Assembly: GCA_015065615.1 (NCBI GenBank)
Contig: SVPY01000001.1
Coordinates: 62,001-126,000 of the forward strand
Reading direction: 5' to 3'
DNA: 64,000 bases
DNA from: Oscillospiraceae bacterium
Lineage (GTDB): Bacteria; Bacillota; Clostridia; Oscillospirales; Acutalibacteraceae
In this document: in pieces, positions 8,946-17,506 of the stretch
How the letters are laid out: the number at the start of each line of letters is the position of its first letter
Numbering within the stretch: the stretch's first letter is position 1
Made by a program: the position numbers and the translations under genes
Notes under the pieces: generated by a model
Told to the model about the DNA's origin: nothing
The model's database searches: none
What the model saw: only the letters and a program-made list of their open reading frames with translations

Positions 8946-9695
8946 ATGGCTATTTTAGAAGTAAAAAACATAAAAAAGTGCTTCGGCAAAACCGAAGTTT
9001 TAAAGGACATAAGTTTCTCTCTTAATAAAGGCGAAGTGCTTACCATTATAGGCTCCTCAGGCAGCGGCAAAACCACACTTTTACGTTGCCTTAATTTCCT
9101 CGAATTTGCCGAAAACGGTACTATTTCAGTAAGGGATAAAATAGTTTACGACGGTAAAAACCATAAAAAGATTAAAGATAATGAATTAAGAGAAAACAGG
9201 CTCCATTTCGGACTTGTTTTCCAGCAGTTTAATTTATTTCCACAGTATACTGTCAAGAAAAACGTTACTTTAGCTCCTTCTCTATTAAAAAGAAATACCC
9301 CTGAAGAAATTGAAGCCAAAGCCGATTCACTTATTAAAAGAGTAGGCCTTGAAGAGAAAAAGGATAACTACCCCGCTACACTTTCAGGCGGTCAGCAGCA
9401 GCGTGTGGCAATTGCAAGAGCTCTTGCTTTAGAGCCCGATATTCTTTGCTTCGATGAGCCCACCTCTGCTTTAGACCCCGAGCTTACGGGCGAAGTTTTA
9501 AAGGTTATCCGTTCACTTAAAGGCCACGACTCCACTATGATAGTGGTAACCCACGAAATGCAGTTTGCTAAAGAGGTATCCGATCGCGTTATATTTATGG
9601 CAGACGGCAAAATCGAGGAGGAAGGCACACCCGAGGAAGTTTTCGGTAATCCTAAATCCGAGCGATTAAAAGCCTTCCTTTCAAATTCCCTTTAA
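8946..9695 (+). CDS. Amino acid ABC transporter ATP-binding protein
   Basis: This is the ATPase of the polar amino acid importer (GlnQ/HisP type). Motifs in order are Walker [10 protein letters not shown] (about residues 36-44), the Q-loop [15 protein letters not shown], the signature [15 protein letters not shown], Walker [13 protein letters not shown], and the H-loop [16 protein letters not shown] ribosome site precedes the ATG. It closes the three-gene importer unit; the small zinc-ribbon gene starts 20 bases later and may be on the same transcript. Confidence 0.95.
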   Translation: MAILEVKNIKKCFGKTEVLKDISFSLNKGEVLTIIGSSGSGKTTLLRCLNFLEFAENGTISVRDKIVYDGKNHKKIKDNELRENRLHFGLVFQQFNLFPQYTVKKNVTLAPSLLKRNTPEEIEAKADSLIKRVGLEEKKDNYPATLSGGQQQRVAIARALALEPDILCFDEPTSALDPELTGEVLKVIRSLKGHDSTMIVVTHEMQFAKEVSDRVIFMADGKIEEEGTPEEVFGNPKSERLKAFLSNSL

Positions 9696-9715
9696 TTTAA
9701 CGGAGGAATAATTTT

Positions 9716-9952
9716 ATGAAAATGAATTGCCCCTGGTGCGGTAAAGAAACGGAAGAAGGATTTATAACACAGGATAGATACGCTATTACGTGGCGACCTA
9801 TTGAAGCATATAACAGCATTATAACAACTATTTTTTCTAAAAACAAAATCAAGCTCACTTCGTCTATGAATAATACCGAAGCAAGAGTTTTTTACTGCAG
9901 GGACTGCCGAAAGTTCATAATCGACCAAGATAATATAGAAATAAACGAATAA
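9716..9952 (+). CDS. Small zinc-ribbon protein (DUF6487-like)
   Basis: A 78-residue protein with two CxxC pairs, CPWC near the start and CRDC near the end, which should bind one zinc ion. The middle holds short beta-type segments. It resembles the small zinc-ribbon proteins grouped as DUF6487, whose function is not known. A strong CGGAGGA ribosome site precedes the ATG. It is the last gene before a two-way terminator and may be co-transcribed with the ABC importer, but nothing suggests a role in transport. Confidence 0.75.
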   Translation: MKMNCPWCGKETEEGFITQDRYAITWRPIEAYNSIITTIFSKNKIKLTSSMNNTEARVFYCRDCRKFIIDQDNIEINE

Positions 9953-9985
9953 AAAACGGAGAAGTAATCTTCTCCGTTTTCTTTT
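9953..9985. terminator. Bidirectional terminator between convergent genes
   Basis: AAAACGGAGAAG (9953-9964) and CTTCTCCGTTTT (9969-9980) form a perfect 12-bp stem with a TAAT loop. A and T runs on both sides allow it to end transcripts from both strands. Confidence 0.9.
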
Positions 9986-9995
9986 GCTTATTCAA

Positions 9996-10490
9996 TTATC
10001 TGCCGCAGCACTTCTTGTACTTTTTGCCGCTGCCGCAAGGACAAGGATCGTTACGGCCGATTTTTTCGCCCTTAACAACTGTTTTGCTCTGCTTCTGAGC
10101 CTTATAAAGTTCCTTCTGCTTTTCAGCTGATAAATGACGGTTCCACTCAGGAAGAGTATAAAGCCACTCTGCCTTTGCAGCTACCATATTGTAATAGAGC
10201 TTTTCGAGGTCGTACTTAAGAGTGATAACTGTTTCCTCATCAAGCACTTCTAAATCCATGGGATTTAAGAGGCTGTCGTTAGTACCGTCTAAAAAGCCTG
10301 TCATAAGAACTTCATCAACGCCGAACTTTGCAGCTAAATCTGCGATCTTACCTTCAAAAATTTCGTCGGAAGCAAGGATCTCTTTATACATATCCTTTTC
10401 CTTTAAGAAATAATCCTGCCAGAACTTATTAGCGTTTTCGCTTTCATTCTGCTCCGTTGCGAACTGATTCCATTTTTCGATAAGTGACAT
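9996..10490 (-). CDS. SEC-C motif protein
   Basis: The last 20 residues hold the SEC-C zinc motif ([18 protein letters not shown]), the same CxCx8CC element that ends SecA and is found on many unrelated proteins. The first 130 residues are helical and acidic and match uncharacterised Firmicute SEC-C proteins. I chose the ATG at 10490 because the GAAGGATGG ribosome site lies over the earlier ATG at 10502. A chaperone or ribosome-binding role has been suggested for such proteins, but it cannot be read here. Confidence 0.85.
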   Translation of the reverse strand: MSLIEKWNQFATEQNESENANKFWQDYFLKEKDMYKEILASDEIFEGKIADLAAKFGVDEVLMTGFLDGTNDSLLNPMDLEVLDEETVITLKYDLEKLYYNMVAAKAEWLYTLPEWNRHLSAEKQKELYKAQKQSKTVVKGEKIGRNDPCPCGSGKKYKKCCGR

Positions 10491-10596
10491 ATCAAAAACC
10501 ATCCTTCAATATTTAGTTTAATTATTGGACGGTGATATTGTAACATAAGATTTACATTTTTACAATAATAAATCTTTATATATGTCTTAAAAAGAA

Positions 10597-10625
10597 TTGA
10601 ATAAAATCCAAATTAATGGTATTAT
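10597..10625 (+). promoter_or_regulatory. Sigma-A promoter for the C39-like membrane protein
   Basis: TTGAAT (10597-10602) and TATTAT (10620-10625) are 17 bases apart in an AT-rich stretch, about 55 bases before the next plus-strand start. Confidence 0.7.
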
Positions 10626-10680
10626 ATATATGTATGTTTTAAAATAACACTTTTATGACTTAAATTAGGAGATTTTTTGA

Positions 10681-11433
10681 ATGAATGTTATAAAAAGCTT
10701 CTTTAAGAAAATATATAATCTGTTTAAACATGGCAGACTCAATAACGGTGAGCCTATAGGTGAAGCTGCAAAGAAAACCGTGATCCAGATTTTCATAATA
10801 TTTTTAATACCCGTTTCCATTATCGGTATTATGTACGCAGGTACTGTTCTTATTGAAAAGACCACCGACGACGGTTACCTTACAGTAAGTATGAGCAGTA
10901 AATACCGCGAGCCCGTGCGCTGCAGTATTCCCCAGCTTGAAGATAAAACCGTTACTTCAGGCTATGCCGCTACGGAGATAGTATCAAAATGGAGCAATTC
11001 CCCCATAACTCAAAAAGAAATAGATAATAAAGAGCAGGGCGCACATCAGGAAAACTACATCACAACCACAAATTATCTTTTTGATACGTACCTTGAAAAC
11101 TGTACATACGAGCAAAAAAGCGGTCTTTCAAACTTCGAGCTTTTAAGTGAGATATATTACCATATTAAGGGCGGCGGCGCCGTAGCGGTAAGCCTTTGTA
11201 TTGAAGATAAAAAAGAAGAAACCCTCAGTATGGGAATCGGCTTTGTTACAAGTATAAATTATACCGATAACGCCATCACGGTATATCTTGACAGCGGAAT
11301 AGCCGAAGTTTTTACTACCGACGATTTTATTGCAGCTACAAGATTTTCCGATTACGACACATCGATATTTGAAAAAGTAGGATTTGCAGTAGGACTTTAC
11401 TCAATTAACAACGCTTGGTTTTTCTCTAAGTAA
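10681..11433 (+). CDS. Membrane-anchored protein with a degenerate C39-like domain (tentative)
   Basis: A 250-residue protein with one membrane segment (about residues 37-60, VIQIFIIFLIPVSIIGIMYAG) and an outer domain. The outer part reads like the papain-like C39 fold: IPQLEDKTVTSGYAATEIVSKW corresponds to the usual segment in which TGCE carries the nucleophile, and a later GIGFVTSINYTDNAITVYLDSG corresponds to the His-containing strand. Here the Cys position would be Tyr and the His is not evident, so a proteolytic role is unlikely if the alignment is right. It has its own promoter and no operon partners. The fold assignment is inference. Confidence 0.55.
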   Translation: MNVIKSFFKKIYNLFKHGRLNNGEPIGEAAKKTVIQIFIIFLIPVSIIGIMYAGTVLIEKTTDDGYLTVSMSSKYREPVRCSIPQLEDKTVTSGYAATEIVSKWSNSPITQKEIDNKEQGAHQENYITTTNYLFDTYLENCTYEQKSGLSNFELLSEIYYHIKGGGAVAVSLCIEDKKEETLSMGIGFVTSINYTDNAITVYLDSGIAEVFTTDDFIAATRFSDYDTSIFEKVGFAVGLYSINNAWFFSK

Positions 11434-11439
11434 AAAATA

Positions 11440-11479
11440 TTGCAAGACCTTTTAAGCATACGCTCAAAAAGCCTTGCAA
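11440..11479. terminator. Hairpin between convergent genes
   Basis: Arms at 11440-11457 and 11462-11479 pair at 15 of 18 positions (outer TTGCAAG/CTTGCAA, inner TTTT/AAAA and AGC/GCT). No strong T tract follows on the plus strand, so it may act from either side or mainly protect the mRNA end. Confidence 0.55.
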
Positions 11480-11499
11480 CAGCCTGATAACACATAAAT

Positions 11500-11850
11500 T
11501 TATGTATTATCCAGGCCAAAACTTATTTCTATAGCTTCATCCACTTTTTCCATTGAGCGCTCATCAAGTTTACCCATTTTTTCTTTCAGTCTGTGTTTAT
11601 CTATAGTTCTTATCTGTTCCAAAAGAACTATAGAATCCTTTTGAAGTCCGGTACACCCGGCTGAGAGCTCAATGTGTGTGGGCAGGTTGCTTTTTGTTTT
11701 CTGGCTTGTAATTGCCGCCGCAATTACCGTAGGACTATACTTATTGCCTATATCATTCTGCACAATTAAAACCGGTCTTACTCCCCCTTGTTCCGAGCCA
11801 ACTACGGGACTAAGGTCGGCGTAATATATATCTCCGCGTCTTACTGTCAC
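11500..11850 (-). CDS. MazF/PemK family endoribonuclease, antitoxin not seen
   Basis: MazF-type ribonucleases cut mRNA at short sequences and are normally held inactive by a MazE-type antitoxin. The protein shows the family pattern [29 protein letters not shown], and TVIAAAIT, with [10 protein letters not shown] near the end. I place the start at the GTG at 11850, ten bases after GGAG; a GTG at 11859 is too close to that site. The upstream neighbour is a divergent kinase-like gene, and the 186 bases between them encode no antitoxin. It may pair with an antitoxin elsewhere, as EndoA-like proteins sometimes do. Confidence 0.9.
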   Translation of the reverse strand: MTVRRGDIYYADLSPVVGSEQGGVRPVLIVQNDIGNKYSPTVIAAAITSQKTKSNLPTHIELSAGCTGLQKDSIVLLEQIRTIDKHRLKEKMGKLDERSMEKVDEAIEISFGLDNT

Positions 11851-12036
11851 AATTTTCACACTCCGTTAATTAAGTCTGATTTTATTCTTGCCTCTTTTTC
11901 AGGTTTTAAACCTTTGTTGTTCCCTCATTTACATATTATTTAATTTTTAATATTTTGTTCCTTTTAAAATTAAAAGCTATAAATCTAATTTAGAAAACAA
12001 AACTATTTAATATATATTTTGGAAGGTAGTGAATCA

Positions 12037-13644
12037 ATGAGCAAGCTTTGTATGAACTGTATGACTGAATTGGACGAAAGCATCGGAGGCGGCGCCATTT
12101 GCCCCAAATGTGCTTTCGACAATACAACTGAGCAGACTAAATACGCCCTTGCATACGAAACGTTTCTTGGAGACAGATACATTACAGGTAAAGTAAAAAG
12201 CGCAAACAGCGAAGGTTTTACCTATATCGCTTACGATACCGAAACGGGTAAAAACGTATCCATAAGAGAGTTTTGCCCTGTTACGCTTACTTACCGTAAT
12301 ACAAACAATATGGCCATAGCTCCTGCCGAAGGCAACCGCGGTATTTTCAGCGACCTTTTAAAGGAGTTCTGTAATCTTTACATCAAGCTTATGAAGGCAT
12401 CCTCCATAAACGGCATTGTAACAGTTACTGATATTTTCTATGAAAACGGCACGGCTTATGCCGTAATGAAATACGAAGACGGTGTCACACTCAGAAGCTA
12501 TAAAGAGCAAAACTCAGCGGAAAGAAACGCGGTAATAAATATGTTTATACCCCTTATTTCATCTCTGAGTACCATGCATTCATTGGGTATAAAGCATTTG
12601 GGCATTTCTCCCGATACTTTAAAAGTTACAAGTGAAGGCAAACTTGTTCTAACCGAATTCTCTATAGAATCCGTAAGAAAGGTTTCAGGTCCTCTTGAAG
12701 CGGTGCTTTATGAAGGATTTGCCGCTCCCGAGCAATATTCTGAAAATAGTGACTGCGATGAGCTTACCGATATTTACGCTACCTGTGCCTCCCTTCTTTT
12801 TGCGCTTACAGGCACTACCCCCGCAAACGCGCAAAAAAGGCTTAAAGATGATAAGCTCCTCGTATCAAGAGAAAAAATAAGGCATATACCCCAGAACGCC
12901 CTTTCGGTAATAGCACAGGGCTTAAGGGTTTCACGTTCGGAAAGAGTTGCTTCCTTTGAGAGGCTGAGAGTTGAGCTTACGGGCAACGTAAAACTTAAGG
13001 ACAGTCTTGATGAGATGAAAATCACCAAATCTCTGCCAAAACGCGATACAGGTACACGGCGTCACTTCTCACTTCCCCCAAAATTCTGGGCAGTTACCGC
13101 CTTCGCCCTTACCTTATGCGCTATTATCGGTTACTTCTATTATTTAACCAACTATACCGATTTTTCAATGAAGGAATTCGCCGAAGATATACTCCCCGAA
13201 TCCCAGACGGAGATCACAGAGGTTATTACCGCGCCTAAGCTTGAAGGAGCCAACTACCACGACTGGCTTGAAAAAATGAAGGATGCCTCTCTCTACAGAT
13301 TCAGCATAAAGGTTGTTTCCATGGAATTCAGCGAAGAAGTTGAGAAAGATTATATTATAAGCCAGAGTCCCGCCCCCGGTGAGACAATGTCAAAAAACGG
13401 CGTGATAGAGCTTATTGTCAGCCGCGGTTCAAGAATGATAGAGCTGCCCAAGGTAAACGGTCAGAAATTTATATCCGTAGCGGAAGAGCTTGAGGCTCTC
13501 GGTTTCACGGTAGTAAGAATAGATTCCTACAGCAAGGATATTGCCGCCGACTACGTAATATGGTATAAGGATCACTACTCAGGCGACCTTGTTGAATACG
13601 GCAGCGAAATAGAAGTGTACGTAAGTATCGGTCCAAACGAATAA
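12037..13644 (+). CDS. Zinc-ribbon, predicted pseudokinase and PASTA-domain membrane protein
   Basis: This 535-residue protein has a zinc ribbon (C5, C8, C22, C25), a Ser/Thr-kinase-like region (about 40-310), one membrane helix (about 350-372) and two outer PASTA-like repeats (about 398-535, with SQSPAPGETM). It resembles Clostridial kinases with the pattern VAIKEYFP, but the key residues are changed. The beta-3 lysine is Arg77 (VSIREFCP), HRD is H187-L-G, DFG is E207-F-S, and the glycine loop is not recognisable; only the APE segment (AAPEQYSE) remains. It is likely a catalytically dead sensor of cell-wall fragments. The ATG at 12037 has GGAAGG ten bases upstream. Confidence 0.85.
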   Translation: MSKLCMNCMTELDESIGGGAICPKCAFDNTTEQTKYALAYETFLGDRYITGKVKSANSEGFTYIAYDTETGKNVSIREFCPVTLTYRNTNNMAIAPAEGNRGIFSDLLKEFCNLYIKLMKASSINGIVTVTDIFYENGTAYAVMKYEDGVTLRSYKEQNSAERNAVINMFIPLISSLSTMHSLGIKHLGISPDTLKVTSEGKLVLTEFSIESVRKVSGPLEAVLYEGFAAPEQYSENSDCDELTDIYATCASLLFALTGTTPANAQKRLKDDKLLVSREKIRHIPQNALSVIAQGLRVSRSERVASFERLRVELTGNVKLKDSLDEMKITKSLPKRDTGTRRHFSLPPKFWAVTAFALTLCAIIGYFYYLTNYTDFSMKEFAEDILPESQTEITEVITAPKLEGANYHDWLEKMKDASLYRFSIKVVSMEFSEEVEKDYIISQSPAPGETMSKNGVIELIVSRGSRMIELPKVNGQKFISVAEELEALGFTVVRIDSYSKDIAADYVIWYKDHYSGDLVEYGSEIEVYVSIGPNE

Positions 13645-13664
13645 AGAAAGGTTAATTTTAAAAT

Positions 13665-14126
13665 ATGAGAGCAATTGTTCAAAGAGTAAACGGCGCTGAT
13701 ATTCTTATCGACGGCGAAATTCACAGAGAAATAAGTGAAGGTCTTGTGGTTTTCTTGGGAGTTATGGGTACTGATGCAAAAGAAAACGCTGAATACCTTG
13801 CCAATAAAATAACGGGACTGAGAATTTTCAAGGATGAAAACGATAAACTAAATTTATCCCTTGAAGATATTAAGGGCGATATTCTTATTGTAAGCAACTT
13901 CACTTTATCCGCTGACTGCAAACACGGTAAGCGCCCCTCTTTTGAAAGGGCGGCAAAAGGAGATCTTGCAAAAGAACTTTACGAATACTTTGTTTCCCTT
14001 GTAAAGAAAAACGATAAAATAAACAAGGTTGAAACAGGTGAATTCGGTGCCCATATGCATGTAAACGTTCAGAACGACGGTCCCATAAACATAATTATGG
14101 ATACAGACGTTATAGTTAAGCACTGA
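13665..14126 (+). CDS. dtd: D-aminoacyl-tRNA deacylase Dtd
   Basis: Dtd removes D-amino acids (and glycine from tRNA-Ala) from mischarged tRNA. The 153-residue protein has the family start MRAIVQRV, the active-site segment ILIVSNFTLSADCKHGKRPSF and the C-terminal GPINIIMDT, close to the usual NDGPVT motif. The canonical SQFTL reads SNFTL here, a conservative variation. It lies 20 bases after the pseudokinase gene and just before the murT-like gene, so the four genes from 12037 to 16261 may form one transcript. Confidence 0.93.
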   Translation: MRAIVQRVNGADILIDGEIHREISEGLVVFLGVMGTDAKENAEYLANKITGLRIFKDENDKLNLSLEDIKGDILIVSNFTLSADCKHGKRPSFERAAKGDLAKELYEYFVSLVKKNDKINKVETGEFGAHMHVNVQNDGPINIIMDTDVIVKH

Positions 14127-14136
14127 GGTGATAATA

Positions 14137-15531
14137 ATGATAATTTTCAAGAAAATACAGTTTTATTTTGCTTTATGGGTAGCTAAGTTTACCGCTTTGG
14201 GACTTAAGATTATGGGCAGAAAAGGCACAAGCCTCCCCGGCTCCCTTGCAATTATCCTTTGCCACGATTTCTTCAAATATATGGATAAACCCAAAACCAT
14301 TATAGGTATTACGGGCACAAACGGAAAAACCACCACGGCAAACCTTATTGCCGATGCTCTTATTAAGTGCGGCATCGATTTCGTAGGCAACCGCGAAGGC
14401 TCCAACACCCCCACAGGTGTTGCCAGTGTTATGATAGCTAACGGCAACTGGCTTGGCAAACAGAAAAAACAGGTCGCCGTATTTGAAATCGACGAAAGAA
14501 GCAGCCTTTCTGTTTTCCCTTACGTTAAACCCAATTTCCTTCTTATAACAAACATCTTCCGCGACAGTTACCGCCGCAACGCTCACGTTGAATTTATCTG
14601 CGATATTTTAAATAATGGTATCCCATCTGAAACAAAGCTTATTTTAAACGGCGACGACCCCCTCTGCTCTAGCCTCGGAAAGAACTGCGAAAAAGTATTC
14701 TTCGGTTTAGCAAAGCAAGATTTCGAAGAGAACGCTCTGAAGAACCTTGTGCGTGACGGCACCTTCTGTCCCGTTTGTGAAAATCCTCTTACTTACGACT
14801 TTATCCGTTACCACCACATTGGTAATGCGCACTGTGAAAAATGCGGCTACACTTCACCTATAGCTAAATATAAGGGTGTTAAAGCCGATGCAGAAAACAG
14901 CCTTTTAACAATTGAAATAAACGACAAGAATTATACCGGAAAACTTCTTGATGATAACCCCATAAACATTTACAATCAGTTGTCCGCAATAGCTGTTCTT
15001 TGCGAATTCGGTATTGAGCCGGAAAAAGCAATCGCATGCTTTGATAACATCAGCATCGATAAGACCCGCTTCACTAAAACGACCCTTTATAATAAAACCT
15101 TGTTCTCATATTTGGCAAAATGCCAGAACCCCATAGCTTGTTCAAGAGTTTTCGAAAATATACGTAATTTCCCCGGCAAAAAGTGTGTTCTGCTTTATCT
15201 TGACGACCGACTGGATTCAAAATACAGTGTTGAAAACATGGCGTGGATTTACGATACTGACTTTGAATTCTTAAACGACGAAAGTATTACACAAATAATC
15301 TTCAGCGGTGCAAGACGAAAAGACGTATACGTAAGACTTTTACTCGCAGGCATAAGTGAGGATAAAATCAAAACAACAGAAGAAATTTCTCAGATGCTCG
15401 ACGTAGTGGATTTAGACGCAAGTGACAGCTTTATTATTTGTCACGACATTACGTTCAACAGCAACTTCACAAAACAGAGATTAAAAGAAATGATAAATGC
15501 AAACTACAGCGAAGCTAAGGAGGGTAACTGA
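14137..15531 (+). CDS. murT: MurT-like lipid II amidotransferase ligase subunit
   Basis: MurT, with GatD, amidates the D-glutamate of lipid II to D-isoglutamine at the inner face of the membrane. This 464-residue protein has the Mur ligase ATP loop IGITGTNGKTTTANL, the NREGSN segment, the FEIDERS metal region, a CPVC...CEKC zinc ribbon in the middle domain and a C-terminal DUF1727 region with WIYDTDFE, which holds the catalytic aspartate of the family. The ATG at 14137 sits six bases after GAGGTG. The partner gene starts two bases after the stop, so the pair is translationally linked. The partner has lost its active site. Confidence 0.9.
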   Translation: MIIFKKIQFYFALWVAKFTALGLKIMGRKGTSLPGSLAIILCHDFFKYMDKPKTIIGITGTNGKTTTANLIADALIKCGIDFVGNREGSNTPTGVASVMIANGNWLGKQKKQVAVFEIDERSSLSVFPYVKPNFLLITNIFRDSYRRNAHVEFICDILNNGIPSETKLILNGDDPLCSSLGKNCEKVFFGLAKQDFEENALKNLVRDGTFCPVCENPLTYDFIRYHHIGNAHCEKCGYTSPIAKYKGVKADAENSLLTIEINDKNYTGKLLDDNPINIYNQLSAIAVLCEFGIEPEKAIACFDNISIDKTRFTKTTLYNKTLFSYLAKCQNPIACSRVFENIRNFPGKKCVLLYLDDRLDSKYSVENMAWIYDTDFEFLNDESITQIIFSGARRKDVYVRLLLAGISEDKIKTTEEISQMLDVVDLDASDSFIICHDITFNSNFTKQRLKEMINANYSEAKEGN

Positions 15532-15532
15532 T

Positions 15533-16261
15533 ATGAAAATTGAAATATTATACCCCGATATGGCTTACCTTTTCGGTGACGCCGCCAACGTAAGATATCT
15601 TAAAGCGTCACTCCCTACCGCTGAATTCATTGAAACAAAAAAAGGTTCTAAGCCCTTATTTTTAAGTGAAAAAGTAAATTTCGTATATATGGGTGCCCTT
15701 ACTGAAAGAAGCCAGGAAGAAGCAGTAGAACTTCTTTTACCCTATAAAGACGAATTTATAAAGGCTATTGATAACGGTACTGTTTTCCTCTTTACAGGTA
15801 ATACTCTTGAAATTTTAGGTGAGTACATTATTGATGACGACGGAAAAAAAATTCCCTGTCTCGGTATTTTCGATTATTATGCAAAACGTGACTATTACCA
15901 CCGTCACAACAGTGCCTGCCTTGCAGAATTTGAAAATATGAAAATTATGGGCTTTAAGACACAGTTTACCATGTGTTACCCCAAAACCGATGAAAAAGGC
16001 CTTTTCAAGGTTGAAAAAGGAATAGGCATGAATGAAAAAAGCAAGGCTGAAGGCATAAGAGTTAATAACTTTATGGGCACTTACTTGATAGGACCTCTGC
16101 TTATATTAAACCCCGATTTTACAAAATACCTTTTAAAGCTTATAGGTGTTGAAAAACCCACAATTGCTTTTGAAAAAGAAGCTATGGAAGCTTATAAAAA
16201 GCGCTACGAAGATTTCCTTGAGAGAATTCCCGTTAAACCCGAAAAATACAAGAAGATGTAA
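15533..16261 (+). CDS. GatD-like amidotransferase homologue lacking catalytic residues
   Basis: GatD supplies ammonia from glutamine to MurT. This 242-residue protein matches GatD along its length: ILYPDMAYLFGDAANVRYLK, a YMGALTERSQ segment in place of IGGGQDREQ, and the end segment GTYLIGPLLILNP. The nucleophile elbow, usually CGGYQLLG, is TGNTLEILG with Thr88 in the Cys position. The catalytic His of GTYLHGP is Ile186. Glutaminase activity is therefore unlikely. An AAGGAGGG site precedes the ATG at 15533, and the spacing to murT is one base. It may be a structural partner, with free ammonia or another substrate used by MurT. Confidence 0.85.
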   Translation: MKIEILYPDMAYLFGDAANVRYLKASLPTAEFIETKKGSKPLFLSEKVNFVYMGALTERSQEEAVELLLPYKDEFIKAIDNGTVFLFTGNTLEILGEYIIDDDGKKIPCLGIFDYYAKRDYYHRHNSACLAEFENMKIMGFKTQFTMCYPKTDEKGLFKVEKGIGMNEKSKAEGIRVNNFMGTYLIGPLLILNPDFTKYLLKLIGVEKPTIAFEKEAMEAYKKRYEDFLERIPVKPEKYKKM

Positions 16262-16268
16262 AAAATAA

Positions 16269-16306
16269 AGCTGAGCAAAGTTTATTCTTTGTTCAGCTCT
16301 TTTTTT
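16269..16306 (+). terminator. Terminator after the MurT/GatD-like pair
   Basis: AGCTGAGCAAAG (16269-16280) pairs with CTTTGTTCAGCT (16287-16298) with one wobble, followed by seven or more Ts. It lies between converging genes and reaches the rsmI stop. Confidence 0.9.
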
Positions 16307-17150
16307 ATTTGTTTAATTCTCTGTAAATATCGCCTTTTTTTAGTTTAGAAGCATTTGCCGCAAACTTAGCAGCCTCGCTGGCGGAAAGACCTTCTTCCAT
16401 TTTTTCTTCCGCCAATGCTACAGCGTCCTCCAAAGTATATTCTTTTACCATTTCTTCAATCTTTGCGCCTTCAAGCACCAAAACGAACTCACCTTTAGGT
16501 GAATTTTCGTCGTAGAACTTAATCGCTTCGCTTAAAGTAGTACGCTTTACTTCCTCGTGAATTTTCGTAATTTCTCTGACTATGGAAATTTTCCTATCGC
16601 CGAAAGCTTCAAACATATCCTTTAGTGTATAAATAAGCTTGTGGGGGGCTTCGTAGAAAATAAGAGTACGCTTATCGTTTTTAATTTCGCTTAAATGCTC
16701 GCGGCGGCTCTTTTTATTTACACTTAAAAAGCCTTCGAAGCTGAATCTGCCTGTAGGCAGACCTGATACAGCCAAAGCGGAAACAACGGCGCTGGGGCCC
16801 GGTACAACGTAAACGGGAATATCCCTCTCTGCGCACTGCATTACAAGCAATTCACCGGGGTCCGATATGGCAGGCATACCTGCATCGGAAACAAGGGCAC
16901 AACTTTCGCCTGCAAGAATTCTGCCGCAGATGTAATCGCCTTTTTCAAATTTATTATGTTCAAAATAGCTTATAAGGGGCTTTTTTATATCGAAGTGATT
17001 TAAAAGCTTAACGGTAACCCGCGTATCCTCAGCGGCAATAAAATCCACTTCGCTTAAAACTTCCTGCGCTCTGGGGGAAAAGTCACCCAAATTACCTATA
17101 GGGGTACCTACTATATATAGAGCGCCTTTTTCTACTGTATTTTTTTCCAT
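16305..17150 (-). CDS. rsmI: 16S rRNA (cytidine1402-2'-O)-methyltransferase RsmI
   Basis: RsmI methylates the ribose of C1402 in the decoding centre. Family segments visible are LYIVGTPIGNLGDFSPRA near the start, AAEDTRVTVKLLNHF, LVSDAGMPAISDPGE, and VVPGPSAVVSALAVSGLP, all part of the SAM-binding tetrapyrrole-methylase fold. I chose the ATG at 17150, which has AAAGGA nine bases upstream; an earlier in-frame start adds eight unlikely residues. It lies at the end of the darA-holB-ricT neighbourhood, as in other Firmicutes. Confidence 0.95.
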   Translation of the reverse strand: MEKNTVEKGALYIVGTPIGNLGDFSPRAQEVLSEVDFIAAEDTRVTVKLLNHFDIKKPLISYFEHNKFEKGDYICGRILAGESCALVSDAGMPAISDPGELLVMQCAERDIPVYVVPGPSAVVSALAVSGLPTGRFSFEGFLSVNKKSRREHLSEIKNDKRTLIFYEAPHKLIYTLKDMFEAFGDRKISIVREITKIHEEVKRTTLSEAIKFYDENSPKGEFVLVLEGAKIEEMVKEYTLEDAVALAEEKMEEGLSASEAAKFAANASKLKKGDIYRELNK

Positions 17151-17159
17151 AAATTTACG

Positions 17160-17209
17160 TCCTTTTAAAAACAAAACTAAAGGCAGGGCACATAAAGAAC
17201 CCTGCCTTT
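17160..17209 (-). terminator. Terminator after the ferredoxin gene
   Basis: On the minus strand a perfect 10-bp stem (AAAGGCAGGG with CCCTGCCTTT, 17179-17209) is followed by the T-rich TAGTTTTGTTTTT. Transcription of rsmI must pass it or start anew. Confidence 0.85.
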
Positions 17210-17227
17210 TGTTTTAATCAAATTTGA

Positions 17228-17398
17228 TTATTCAGCAACGGGAGCCTCAACAGGGCAAGAACCTGCACAAGCGCCGCAATCGATGCAAGTATCAGCGTCG
17301 ATAACGTACTTGCCATCACCCTCAGAGATAGCCTCTACGGGGCAATCAGCTGCACAAGCGCCGCAACCGATGCAAGCGTCAGTAATTTTGTATGCCAT
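17228..17398 (-). CDS. 2[4Fe-4S] clostridial-type ferredoxin
   Basis: A 56-residue electron carrier with two CxxCxxCxxxCP clusters (CIGCGACAADCP and CIDCGACAGSCP), the classic bacterial ferredoxin that shuttles low-potential electrons in anaerobic metabolism. The ATG at 17398 has GGAGGTG upstream; the longer in-frame reading from 17443 lies over the promoter and ribosome site. It is a single-gene unit with its own strong promoter and terminator, fitting high expression. Confidence 0.97.
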   Translation of the reverse strand: MAYKITDACIGCGACAADCPVEAISEGDGKYVIDADTCIDCGACAGSCPVEAPVAE

Positions 17399-17431
17399 AA
17401 TAAAAACACCTCCATAAGTATTTACATAAAC

Positions 17432-17459
17432 ATTATAACTCAAATACGCAAAATTGCAA
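17432..17459 (-). promoter_or_regulatory. Sigma-A promoter of the ferredoxin gene
   Basis: On the minus strand TTGCAA (17459-17454) and TATAAT (17437-17432) are 16 bases apart, with the start of transcription near 17425. Confidence 0.75.
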
Positions 17460-17506
17460 TACCTAATTTTAGTTATTTTAACAATTTAATTCTTTTATAA
17501 AAAAAC

